From a virus, in IMG/VR virus record IMGVR_UViG_3300047384_000194, positions 1 through 26,108 of that record: 26,108 nucleotides of DNA, one strand, 5' to 3'. The notes beneath the pieces are model-generated. The model worked only from the letters and a program-made list of their open reading frames with translations. It did not search any database and was not told the origin of the DNA. Positions 16,238-23,030 of this stretch are shown here, piece by piece. A program made the position numbers and the translations under genes. Each line of letters opens with the position of its first letter. Position 1 is the stretch's first letter.

Positions 16238-16834
16238 TTAGACCCACTCTCCTCGGTCTAATTCATCATGATTTGGCCTATAAAGTATAGTATCGACCCA
16301 ATCTTTATCCTTAGGGTATCTATCTACTAAAAACTTTTGAAGTGCTTTAACGTATTCACCTTTACTTTGAAACTTAAATTGACCTGTATATTGAGTACGG
16401 CTTGTGAGCTCATAGAGTTCCTTTAGAGCCACTTCTACCTGAAAGTCTTGTATCTTATTGAATAGTTTATCTTGTTCGGCCTTGGTCTTCACACAAAATA
16501 CTGAATCGACAGTAATAAGATATTGTTTCCATTTCTCACCATCAAAGACCCTATCTTCTAGTGCTTTAACAGTTTTATATTCCTGTCTTTTTAAGTTAAT
16601 TCTAGTCTCTTTACCTTCAAAGTCTCTGATAAATCGACCACCAAATAAGTATGCTTTTAAAAAGACTATATTATCATAGAACTTTTTAATACGAATTTGA
16701 TACCTAGGGTTTACATCGTCAAATTTAACGTCGTAAATTAGGGCTCGAACCGGAATAAGTACATTTGGGTTTTGTGTAGTAGATATTAAAGCTTGTACGT
16801 ATTCACCTTTAGTAAATATCTTATGCTTAATCAT
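16238..16834 (-). CDS. Unknown protein with two KGEYVxAL motifs
   Basis: A 198-residue basic protein I do not recognise. KGEYVQAL occurs at about residues 9-16 and KGEYVKAL at about 157-164, each followed by a hydrophobic helix, suggesting a duplicated small domain. The middle is beta-rich and charged. No signal peptide is seen. The ATG overlaps the upstream gene by eight bases, and the gene ends 22 bases before the promoter-like element of the baseplate cluster. Context (end of a run of small unknown genes before structural genes) does not assign a function. Confidence 0.65.
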   Translation of the reverse strand: MIKHKIFTKGEYVQALISTTQNPNVLIPVRALIYDVKFDDVNPRYQIRIKKFYDNIVFLKAYLFGGRFIRDFEGKETRINLKRQEYKTVKALEDRVFDGEKWKQYLITVDSVFCVKTKAEQDKLFNKIQDFQVEVALKELYELTSRTQYTGQFKFQSKGEYVKALQKFLVDRYPKDKDWVDTILYRPNHDELDRGEWV

Positions 16835-17234
16835 GGTCTATAAATCTAACATTATCAAACTTACTGAGTACACCTCTTTTAGGGTAATCGCATCTGTTGA
16901 TAATAATTAGATCCATATCATAAAGTTCACCTGTTAGGTCCGCTATAAAATGTTTAAAATTTAAAACAGCATTGCTATCTAAGTTTTTAAACATATAGAG
17001 TAACTTTGCATCATTATTTTCACCTTCTAATTTATCGTTAATTAACTTTTGAATTAATTTACGAATATACAGTGAAACAATTACATCTGATGGTTCCTCG
17101 CTATACGGGTCACTTTTAACTAGTCTATTTACAATATCGAAATAGGATATAGTTAAATCATAATCACCAGACTTTGCTAATTTTTCAAACTCAGTCCTAG
17201 TTTTACACCAAACACCTTCTATTTTTAGTGTCAT
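16827..17234 (-). CDS. Unknown 135-residue protein
   Basis: A mixed alpha/beta, slightly acidic protein (MTLKIEGVWCKTRTEFEKLA at the start, DLIIINRCDYPKRG near the end). No family recognised. It overlaps its upstream neighbour by four bases (ATGA) and its downstream neighbour by eight, so the three are probably translated together. Confidence 0.6.
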   Translation of the reverse strand: MTLKIEGVWCKTRTEFEKLAKSGDYDLTISYFDIVNRLVKSDPYSEEPSDVIVSLYIRKLIQKLINDKLEGENNDAKLLYMFKNLDSNAVLNFKHFIADLTGELYDMDLIIINRCDYPKRGVLSKFDNVRFIDHD

Positions 17235-17554
17235 TTCTTTAGTTTAGCCTCCAGTATTTTTAGTTCTTTTTTTAATTCTGAGGCTCTTAATTTTAATTCA
17301 GCTTCATTTGGGTTATACTGTTTACCCCATTCAGTTTTAACTACTATTTTATCTCTATCTAAGTCACTACCGGTAGCAAGACCCAAATCTAAAACAATAT
17401 CTTTTAGAAACTTAACCTGGTTTGCTCGACCGAGCGCACTGTCAAATTCATATACAACGCGAGAGGTGAATTCCTCACCTCCGCCATTGACATTATCATC
17501 AATTAAAAACTTGACCACGCCATTATCAGCCGGCTCAATTTGAATAGTAATCAT
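17231..17554 (-). CDS. Unknown 107-residue protein with C-terminal coiled coil
   Basis: The first 75 residues are beta-like and acidic (MITIQIEPADNGVVKFLIDD), and the last 25 are a Leu/Lys/Glu-rich helix (LRASELKKELKILEAKLKK) typical of a coiled coil. I do not recognise a family. The stop overlaps the next start in an ATGA arrangement. It could be a small oligomeric adaptor; this is inference only. Confidence 0.6.
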   Translation of the reverse strand: MITIQIEPADNGVVKFLIDDNVNGGGEEFTSRVVYEFDSALGRANQVKFLKDIVLDLGLATGSDLDRDKIVVKTEWGKQYNPNEAELKLRASELKKELKILEAKLKK

Positions 17555-17563
17555 TAACTAGTA

Positions 17564-18016
17564 TTATTTTTTACGAGAATTTAAAGACGCCTTTGCCTCT
17601 TTATGGAGAGCTTTGATTTTCTTCTTATCCTCTCTATAGGTCTCTTTATCTTTTACAATAGATAACGCCCATGCTTCTTCAAGCATTTCCATTTCTTTTG
17701 CATTGTAACCTATATTCTTCCATGTATCTTTTAAACCATCTACGCGTTCACCTTTTTCATTGGTATAACCCTCTAGCTTTCTTTCAAGCATTTCATGGTT
17801 TCTTTTTTCTTGAATATCAAGATGTCTTTGATGTAGCTTTCTACCGTTCTCTATATTTGCTTGCTGAATTTTTAATCTTTCAGCTAAAGGTAGTTTGCTA
17901 ATATATTTTAGCACACCTTGTTGTTTCATCATGAATCTTCTCTGCCTTCTAGTAAGTAATGTCTGGCCCTGATTCTGTTGTTGATTTACTTCTTGTGTTT
18001 GTTCTTTTTCTGCCAT
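17564..18016 (-). CDS. Basic, helical 150-residue protein, unknown
   Basis: Starts MAEKEQTQEVNQQQNQGQTL with a Gln-rich, disordered-looking N-terminus, then Arg/Lys-rich helices (LLTRRQRRFMMKQQG) and a strongly charged C-terminal coiled-coil-like part. High positive charge suggests nucleic acid binding or assembly with an acidic partner. The first 68 bases overlap the 3' end of the upstream gene in another frame. The overlap is long, but the next Met (residue 29) would lose the N-terminal region, so I keep the ATG at 18016 as most likely while noting the doubt. Confidence 0.6.
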   Translation of the reverse strand: MAEKEQTQEVNQQQNQGQTLLTRRQRRFMMKQQGVLKYISKLPLAERLKIQQANIENGRKLHQRHLDIQEKRNHEMLERKLEGYTNEKGERVDGLKDTWKNIGYNAKEMEMLEEAWALSIVKDKETYREDKKKIKALHKEAKASLNSRKK

Positions 18017-18539
18017 CGTAATATGATTTAATAAATTCTTCAGCTTGTGGTTTTAGTTGTTCTTGTAAGTTATCTATCTGGCTCATTACAAGCGCTAAAA
18101 TTTGCTCATTTAGATCTGACTTAGTAATATCCATCTGGTCTTTAAACAATTCATATACCTCATGTGAAGGTACATTTAATTGTAAAGGCATCTCGATTGA
18201 ATTCTTAGCACTAAGCTTTCTTAGCATTTCTAACATAACATTTACCTCTGCGTTATTTTGAGTCACAGGTTGAGGTGTTGCCTTAACCGGTGTTTCATCA
18301 ATTGGCTCTGGGCCTGTAGATGCAATAGTACTTTTAAATGGAGTTGCTAAAACTTTAGCATTTGAAATATCCTTCGCTTCCATTAAGAGTTCTGGTATAA
18401 TATTAGAGAAAACTTTAGTTCCATCTGTAAATAAAGTAAATTCACCATCTACTTTATCAAATGTAACAATGTCTCCTGCACGTTCTGTTTTAGTCCAAAC
18501 GTAAATTTGCTCTTTCTGTTCAGTTAATTGCTCTGCCAT
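17949..18539 (-). CDS. Unknown 196-residue protein, start revised
   Basis: I place the start at the ATG at 18539 (MAEQLTEQKEQIYVWTKTER). An upstream in-frame start at 18611 would add 24 residues but would overlap the 75-residue gene by 62 bases. The N-terminal 75 residues look like a small beta domain (DIVTFDKVDGEFTLFTDGTK); then comes a Pro/Thr linker (about 80-100), and the rest is helical (LEMLRKLSAKN, QMDITKSDLNEQILALVMSQ). The basic C-terminal tail (DGRKRTNTRSKSTTESG) is encoded in the region shared with the next gene. No family recognised. Confidence 0.6.
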   Translation of the reverse strand: MAEQLTEQKEQIYVWTKTERAGDIVTFDKVDGEFTLFTDGTKVFSNIIPELLMEAKDISNAKVLATPFKSTIASTGPEPIDETPVKATPQPVTQNNAEVNVMLEMLRKLSAKNSIEMPLQLNVPSHEVYELFKDQMDITKSDLNEQILALVMSQIDNLQEQLKPQAEEFIKSYYDGRKRTNTRSKSTTESGPDITY

Positions 18540-18549
18540 ATTCTTATTT

Positions 18550-18777
18550 TTAAATAATTGACCAATCAAAGTCAAACTCGAGCTGACCAGTCTTTCTATA
18601 GTTATACTCACGATTTAAAAATTGTTTAATAAAGTCATCGGAGCCGACAGGTCCCATGATAGCATCTGTCTTTTCATACCTTGATTTCCAATGATTTGTA
18701 AACTGTTCAACTCCTTGTTCTTTTAATTGTTTTTTTAATTCTACCAACTCTGGTAGAAATAGTTTGTTAAATCCCAT
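18550..18777 (-). CDS. Small unknown protein, 75 residues
   Basis: A small soluble protein with a helical, Lys/Glu-rich first half (LVELKKQLKEQGVEQFTNHW) and a shorter second half ending FDFDWSII. No family recognised. It starts one base after the stop of the oxygenase-like gene, indicating co-translation, and is followed ten bases later by the next ATG. Confidence 0.6.
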   Translation of the reverse strand: MGFNKLFLPELVELKKQLKEQGVEQFTNHWKSRYEKTDAIMGPVGSDDFIKQFLNREYNYRKTGQLEFDFDWSII

Positions 18778-18778
18778 A

Positions 18779-19369
18779 TTAATTTTCTGTGTTAAAAAAG
18801 AATGTTTGAAATAATCTACCTGTTTCCAGGTCTTTACCGAAATAATCTAATGATGCATGAAATAGATCGCCAGGATAAAGTACTAATCTATTATAGACAT
18901 TACCTATAGTATCTACCAATTCCCACTTAGTGTAGTCTTGGCCATCCTTATTAAGTTTGTCTAATAATTCAAAGTCTTTTTCTCCGTTTGCTAATCTAGG
19001 GCATGAAATAAGTCCGGTTTCTTTATGTCTATAAATACCAGTTCCTCCAGTAACAGGAGCATCTGGAGTCAAATAACATACTCCTGCCCAGTCGTTCCAG
19101 CCATCACAATGAATCCAAGTTCTATCTGCTGCAGTTGTATATTGAAATGCACCACAATATTCTTCTTTGCCTTCTTGTGGCCAGATAGGTTCGCCATGCA
19201 CTCCTTTTAAATGATGTGCAATCCAATTTTTAATTGATGGTGATAGGAATGCTTGAGTCCTATGACCTGGATAGTTGCCGTCTACATTAAAGTCTTGTTG
19301 TAAAGCAAAGGCTCTAACATCATCCGGATTATCGTAAAAGTTATCTATAATAATTGCGCTATATGCCAT
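18779..19369 (-). CDS. 2OG-Fe(II) oxygenase-like protein
   Basis: A 196-residue protein with the order of motifs of small phage 2-oxoglutarate/Fe(II) dioxygenase-like proteins. The start has IIIDNFYDNPDDVRAFAL and GNYPGHRTQ. The iron ligands fit His87-x-Asp89 (TWIHCDGWNDWAGVCYLT) and His171 (YPGDLFHASLDYFG), with Arg185 (GRLFQTFFFN) in the place that binds the 2OG carboxylate. A GGTGIYRHK turn is also usual. Such enzymes hydroxylate proteins, bases or small molecules; the substrate here cannot be read from sequence. It starts on the overlapping TAATG of the helicase gene, so it is translated with it, which hints at a nucleic-acid substrate but does not prove one. Confidence 0.7.
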   Translation of the reverse strand: MAYSAIIIDNFYDNPDDVRAFALQQDFNVDGNYPGHRTQAFLSPSIKNWIAHHLKGVHGEPIWPQEGKEEYCGAFQYTTAADRTWIHCDGWNDWAGVCYLTPDAPVTGGTGIYRHKETGLISCPRLANGEKDFELLDKLNKDGQDYTKWELVDTIGNVYNRLVLYPGDLFHASLDYFGKDLETGRLFQTFFFNTEN

Positions 19370-21105
19370 TAGTAAATTGTTTTAATTCTTTCTTCAAATG
19401 ATGGTGGGAATGACCCCTTTTTATTTATCAGGCTTCTAAAGCAAGCATCCAGGATATAGGTAACTGCCCAATCATCTTTAGATCTGATACTACGACCAGC
19501 TCCCTGTTGAATAGCAATACCTGTTTTCCAATCATACCATCCTGGAAATGTTTTCATCTTGGCTTTCACAAGTGGATCGCCTAATGATGGATATGGTACT
19601 TTAAAGAAGATCTGAAATCTAGATTTATCGTCTTTAAGATCTAACCCTTCTAATAGAGATGGACCTAAAAGTATTTTGCCTTCAGTTTTGTTAAACAGAT
19701 CGATCGCGCCGCCCCTCTCCTTTGCCATGTCATAGGTAATAAAACTGAACTTATGTTTAGAATGTTGATTGATGAAGTTCATGAAATCATAGGAACCGGC
19801 GTGAATAATTCCACTTTGCCCTTTATGTTTCTCTAGGATTTTGTCTAAGGTCTTTACTACATGGGGGAGATTTTGTTCGCGTTCTCTAAAAGACAGTTTG
19901 TGCCTGTTGACGAAAACGATGGGGGATTTTTTGTAGTCGAAATTATTACTCATTCTAATAACTCTCGCATTACCCATTGAAGTATGTTTCGCAAATGATT
20001 TAATATCACCTAATGTTGCTGACATAAAGACTTTAAAGCCACTCTTCTTCTGTAAGAATTTATCAATCATCATTGCCTCTTCCAAACATAAGAATTGAGT
20101 TTCAGTTTCTTTTCGATTAATAACAATTGCATCATTGCCGAGCTCTTTAATTATGTCATGATAGTCATCAAACTTACACCATATATCTTTAAGTCTATCC
20201 ATTCGCCCAAAAAAAGTCTGCCATTCTTTAGGAACATCTCCAGTCCGATACTGTAGTTTGCTGACCTTAAGAGCTGCAGTTCTGGCCTTGCGGTAAACCA
20301 CGGCAATACCTCTGAACTCGCTGATGTGCCTCATGAGCTCCTGGTGATCGTCTTCCCGCATTAAGCGGTCGACTATATCTTCTATTCTGTTATCAGATAC
20401 CCAGGAAGTTTGCAATCCATGCTTCTGTATAAACCTGTTTACTTCTTTAAATAACTTTGGTGTACTAACATCTATTCTAGGACTAAAGTGTGATTGTACT
20501 ATACTGTCTACCTTATGTGCTTCATCAAAGAATACAAAGTCTCTCTTAGGAAATGGTATCTCTCTGTCTTGTTCTTGCATCTTATCCTCTACATAATTCC
20601 TTTGTATTAGATAATATGAATAGTTGAAGAGAGCTACAGGTAGCTCCTTCGCGCGCCGCCTAGCCTGAAGATACCCACAGGTTCCCCAGCATTTTAGTTT
20701 CTCGGCAGCTTCATACCCAATACCTTTCATCTTACAATCTGCAAGAGAGAATGGCAGATCATTTACATTACAATTATAGTTGTCTACTCCTCTTATACTG
20801 GGCCAATCCAACTTTAGTCTTTTAAAGTCTTCTTCATACTGATCTTGTAGCATTAGATCAGAGGTTACTAAATAACCTCTTTTACCGAGTTCTTTTAGGA
20901 CGTGCGCGGACCACATAGCAATTAGTGATTTACCACTTCCAGTTGGGGCATCTAAGATAATAGTTCCCTCTGGATCTTGAAGATAGTGATTGCAGATAGC
21001 TTCGACGACTTCTCTTTGCCCTGCTCTAAATTCAAAGCCTTGGCCAAATTTATTTGCCTTTAAGGCATCATCAATAATACTTTCTACTCGTCCGCGTTCC
21101 AACAT
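19369..21105 (-). CDS. XPD/DinG-family DNA helicase with probable Fe-S cluster
   Basis: A 578-residue superfamily 2 helicase. Walker A is DAPTGSGKS at residues 52-60, the DEAH box is at 194-197 (FVFFDEAHKVD), and motif VI is QQGAGRSIRSKDDWA near 533-547. Four Cys at about 112, 124, 139 and 143, between motifs Ia and II, are placed as the 4Fe-4S cluster of XPD, FancJ and DinG helicases. A C-terminal GPSLLEGLDLKDDKSRFQIF stretch is also typical. Members unwind DNA 5' to 3' and resolve recombination or replication intermediates. No nuclease domain is seen. The start overlaps the dCMP deaminase gene by 22 bases. Likely role: phage replication or repair. Confidence 0.85.
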   Translation of the reverse strand: MLERGRVESIIDDALKANKFGQGFEFRAGQREVVEAICNHYLQDPEGTIILDAPTGSGKSLIAMWSAHVLKELGKRGYLVTSDLMLQDQYEEDFKRLKLDWPSIRGVDNYNCNVNDLPFSLADCKMKGIGYEAAEKLKCWGTCGYLQARRRAKELPVALFNYSYYLIQRNYVEDKMQEQDREIPFPKRDFVFFDEAHKVDSIVQSHFSPRIDVSTPKLFKEVNRFIQKHGLQTSWVSDNRIEDIVDRLMREDDHQELMRHISEFRGIAVVYRKARTAALKVSKLQYRTGDVPKEWQTFFGRMDRLKDIWCKFDDYHDIIKELGNDAIVINRKETETQFLCLEEAMMIDKFLQKKSGFKVFMSATLGDIKSFAKHTSMGNARVIRMSNNFDYKKSPIVFVNRHKLSFREREQNLPHVVKTLDKILEKHKGQSGIIHAGSYDFMNFINQHSKHKFSFITYDMAKERGGAIDLFNKTEGKILLGPSLLEGLDLKDDKSRFQIFFKVPYPSLGDPLVKAKMKTFPGWYDWKTGIAIQQGAGRSIRSKDDWAVTYILDACFRSLINKKGSFPPSFEERIKTIY

Positions 21106-21593
21106 ATAACCTCTTTAACTTCGATACCTGCCTTTTCTAAGAGTCCTATGCCAGACATATCTCTATAATCCTCTGAAAAGAATACTCTTTTAATACCTGA
21201 TTGAATAATTAATTTTGCGCAATCAAAACATGGGCATGTAGTGATATACATATCTGCGCCTTCTGCACTTAATGTAGATTTACTTACCTTTGCTAGAGCA
21301 TTAGACTCTGCATGTAAGACCTCTCTTTTAGTTACCTCTTTAGAACAACATGAGTCATCGCAATCATAACCCTTTTCTTCTAGGACTTGTTTATGATTTT
21401 CATTCTCAATCTCTCTGACTTGTTCCTCTTCACAGTTGTTATCAAAGCCATGTGGCGTACCGTTATATCCAGTTGATATTACCTGTGTATCTTTTACAAT
21501 AATACAACCAACGCGCCTACGTTTAGCATACGAGAGCTTAGCTATCTGATAAGCCATCTGCATATAAATTAAGTCTACGGGTATTCTTGGCAT
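21084..21593 (-). CDS. dCMP (deoxycytidylate) deaminase
   Basis: A 169-residue zinc deaminase that converts dCMP to dUMP, the precursor for dTMP synthesis. The zinc site is His94 and Glu96 of the HAE motif (REVLHAESNAL) plus Cys122 and Cys125 (TTCPCFDCAK), and the early VGCIIVKDTQVISTGYNGTP segment is typical of the family. An extra Cys-rich stretch (GYDCDDSCCSKE, about 76-86) is consistent with the second, structural zinc of T4-type enzymes. Length fits the family (T4 193, ComEB about 190). The gene follows an intrinsic-terminator-like hairpin ending only a few bases before its ATG, so expression may need readthrough. It overlaps the helicase by 22 bases. Confidence 0.9.
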   Translation of the reverse strand: MPRIPVDLIYMQMAYQIAKLSYAKRRRVGCIIVKDTQVISTGYNGTPHGFDNNCEEEQVREIENENHKQVLEEKGYDCDDSCCSKEVTKREVLHAESNALAKVSKSTLSAEGADMYITTCPCFDCAKLIIQSGIKRVFFSEDYRDMSGIGLLEKAGIEVKEVICWNADE

Positions 21594-21596
21594 ACT

Positions 21597-21634
21597 AAAA
21601 AAGTCTATGTATTCAATTAATTATACATAGACTT
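21597..21634 (-). terminator. Strong intrinsic-type terminator hairpin upstream of dCMP deaminase
   Basis: A perfect 12-base inverted repeat, AAGTCTATGTAT and ATACATAGACTT (21601-21612 and 21623-21634), encloses a ten-base loop. On the minus strand the 3' arm runs into six T residues. It closes the acidic-protein/205-residue/20-residue-peptide unit and lies 4-8 bases before the dCMP deaminase ATG, so it can also act as an attenuator of that gene. The stem is AT-rich, with three G-C pairs. Confidence 0.65.
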
Positions 21635-21660
21635 CTCTAAAAGTTTCTAAATGTGTGTAC

Positions 21661-21723
21661 CTAATATGCAGGCTTCCAGGGTTTAATCCAATATTCCCAG
21701 AAAATTTGTTTTGCCTTTTTCAT
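21661..21723 (-). CDS. 20-residue Trp/Lys-rich peptide, translationally coupled
   Basis: An ATG at 21723-21721 overlaps the stop of the upstream 205-residue gene by one base (TAATG) and reads MKKAKQIFWEYWIKPWKPAY to a TAG at 21663-21661. The peptide is basic and aromatic (three Trp, two Tyr), amphipathic, and is followed about 25 bases later by the intrinsic-type terminator, so it would be the last product of its transcript. Short sequences of this size can be chance, but the TAATG arrangement, seen at three other junctions of this window, and the placement before a terminator favour a real product. Function unknown; a membrane-active or inhibitory peptide is a guess. Confidence 0.45.
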   Translation of the reverse strand: MKKAKQIFWEYWIKPWKPAY

Positions 21724-22340
21724 TAGTATTCAAATGGTGGAGCTATATCATCATCCTTTTCCATACCGTACCACACGCCCTTGGATTGCCAGTAGAACCA
21801 TCCGTACTTATCGTCAATAACTACTTCAAATTTACCTTTAGGTATATCTACAGACTTCTTAGGAGCTCTTGCGATATACTTAAGTACTGGTACGCCATCA
21901 TCCCAGGTTTTCTTAGTAGACCTTGCGTCTACTGTTTCACCATCACCGAATGCCATGTGATATTCTGCACCTTCAATCTCTTGAGCTAATAACATTGTAG
22001 GAGTTGCGTCAGATTCTAATAGAACTGATTCGTTTCTTTCTCTTTTATATGCTTGTTGTAACTCTTTAAATTCTGCTTTTAGTTTAGAACCAATGGTTTT
22101 CTTAATACCCCAGTAGTCACCAAAGATTAGTGGAGCTACTGCGCCCATACCAGCCTTTTGAACTTGGTTAGCATATTTTCTAGCATAGACAGATCTATCA
22201 AACCAGTCTAATGCAGCTTGAGCCATCTCCTTAGAGATCTTCTGACCTTCAATTTCAGAAGTGCTACCTTTAGCTACCATTTTAAATAGTTTCTTTGCTG
22301 GAGCCTGCCTTGCCTCGTTAAGTGGTTTAATATATTTCAT
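21723..22340 (-). CDS. Unknown protein beside the acidic protein, 205 residues
   Basis: Begins MKYIKPLNEARQAPAKKLFK, a short Lys-rich N-terminus of the kind found in many phage-encoded proteins. Residues about 35-100 are helical with a GMGAVAPLIFGDYWG stretch; the C-terminal 60 residues are beta-like with aromatic residues (YGWFYWQSKGVWYGMEKDDD). No enzymatic motif recognised. It follows the acidic protein by one base and precedes the 20-residue peptide on an overlapping TAATG. Possible roles are capsid-core or structural, by proximity only. Confidence 0.6.
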   Translation of the reverse strand: MKYIKPLNEARQAPAKKLFKMVAKGSTSEIEGQKISKEMAQAALDWFDRSVYARKYANQVQKAGMGAVAPLIFGDYWGIKKTIGSKLKAEFKELQQAYKRERNESVLLESDATPTMLLAQEIEGAEYHMAFGDGETVDARSTKKTWDDGVPVLKYIARAPKKSVDIPKGKFEVVIDDKYGWFYWQSKGVWYGMEKDDDIAPPFEY

Positions 22341-22341
22341 A

Positions 22342-22992
22342 TTATTCTTTACCTGCGCCGTATGTTTCTTTTAACTCGTCTATCTTTTTAGCATAAGCCT
22401 CTTTCATCTCATTACAGTGAGCCTCATACATTTCTTGAGTTAATTCTGTTTCTTTAACTTCACCATAACCTTCTTCCATTGCCTTTGCAGCAAGAGTCGC
22501 TACTAGAGCAGCATTCTCTTTCATATACATTTCTAATGTGTGGTCTTGGTATTCGTCATTCTCATAAGCACATGCAGCTTCTTTTACTTTTGCATAGCCT
22601 TCAACTAACATTTCTTCTACTGTTGATGGAGCTTCTGCTTCTCCTTCTGATTCAACTTCTTCAACTTCTTCTTCAGGAGCTTCTTCAGAATCTTCTTCAT
22701 CATCATCTTCATCTTCGTCGTCATCGTCGTCGTCTTCATCATCGTCATCTTCGTCAGAATCGTCGTCATCAGACTCTTCAGAATCATCAATATCGTCGTC
22801 AGAATCATCTTCTTCGTCTTCTATTTCTTCAGCAGGTAATTCAGTGCCTTCTTCACACTCTAAACAATTACCTTCTTCGTCGGTACCACATGGGCACTCT
22901 TCGTTTTCTACTTCTTCTGTAGTATCTACGTTATCTTGTCCAGCTTTTAACTGAACTTGATACTCTTCGAATGATAGGATTTTTTTAGCCAT
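22342..22992 (-). CDS. Extremely acidic protein with Cys cluster
   Basis: A 216-residue protein whose central part (about residues 50-120) is an almost unbroken run of Asp, Glu and Ser encoded by GAT/GAC/GAA codons. Before it is a cysteine cluster, CPCGTDEEGNCLEC (about 34-47), which looks like a small metal-binding knuckle, and after it a helical part (TVEEMLVEGYAKVKEAACAY, and repeats of the form EMYxxxxxE). Similar acidic proteins of T4-like phages act in the prohead core or as DNA mimics; either is possible here, and neither is proven. It heads a transcription unit with a clear promoter-like element and is followed by a gene one base later. The Asp/Glu run makes shadow frames on the other strand that should be ignored. 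Confidence 0.65.
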   Translation of the reverse strand: MAKKILSFEEYQVQLKAGQDNVDTTEEVENEECPCGTDEEGNCLECEEGTELPAEEIEDEEDDSDDDIDDSEESDDDDSDEDDDDEDDDDDDEDEDDDEEDSEEAPEEEVEEVESEGEAEAPSTVEEMLVEGYAKVKEAACAYENDEYQDHTLEMYMKENAALVATLAAKAMEEGYGEVKETELTQEMYEAHCNEMKEAYAKKIDELKETYGAGKE

Positions 22993-23010
22993 TTTTATAT
23001 TGTTTTATTT

Positions 23011-23023
23011 AATTATATATCAA
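23011..23023 (-). promoter_or_regulatory. Putative phage promoter before the acidic protein
   Basis: On the minus strand the sequence is TTGATATATAATT, ending 19-20 bases before the ATG at 22992, within the 38-base gap after the Hint-protein stop. Together with the 16200-16215 element it is the best copy of the recurrent GATATATAAT motif. Confidence 0.55.
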
Positions 23024-23030
23024 TTTTTCA

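Noticed and set aside
18540-18611. Upstream start of the 196-residue protein at 18611
   Set aside because: It would overlap the 75-residue gene by 62 bases and adds a segment of low plausibility; MAEQ at 18539 is a better start.
22617-22808. Minus-strand Met/Thr/Lys-rich frame
   Set aside because: It is a shifted-frame shadow of the acidic repeat region.
22479-22922. Plus-strand open frame very rich in Leu, His and Arg
   Set aside because: It is the antisense shadow of the GAT/GAA-rich acidic protein; the composition follows from repetitive codons on the other strand.
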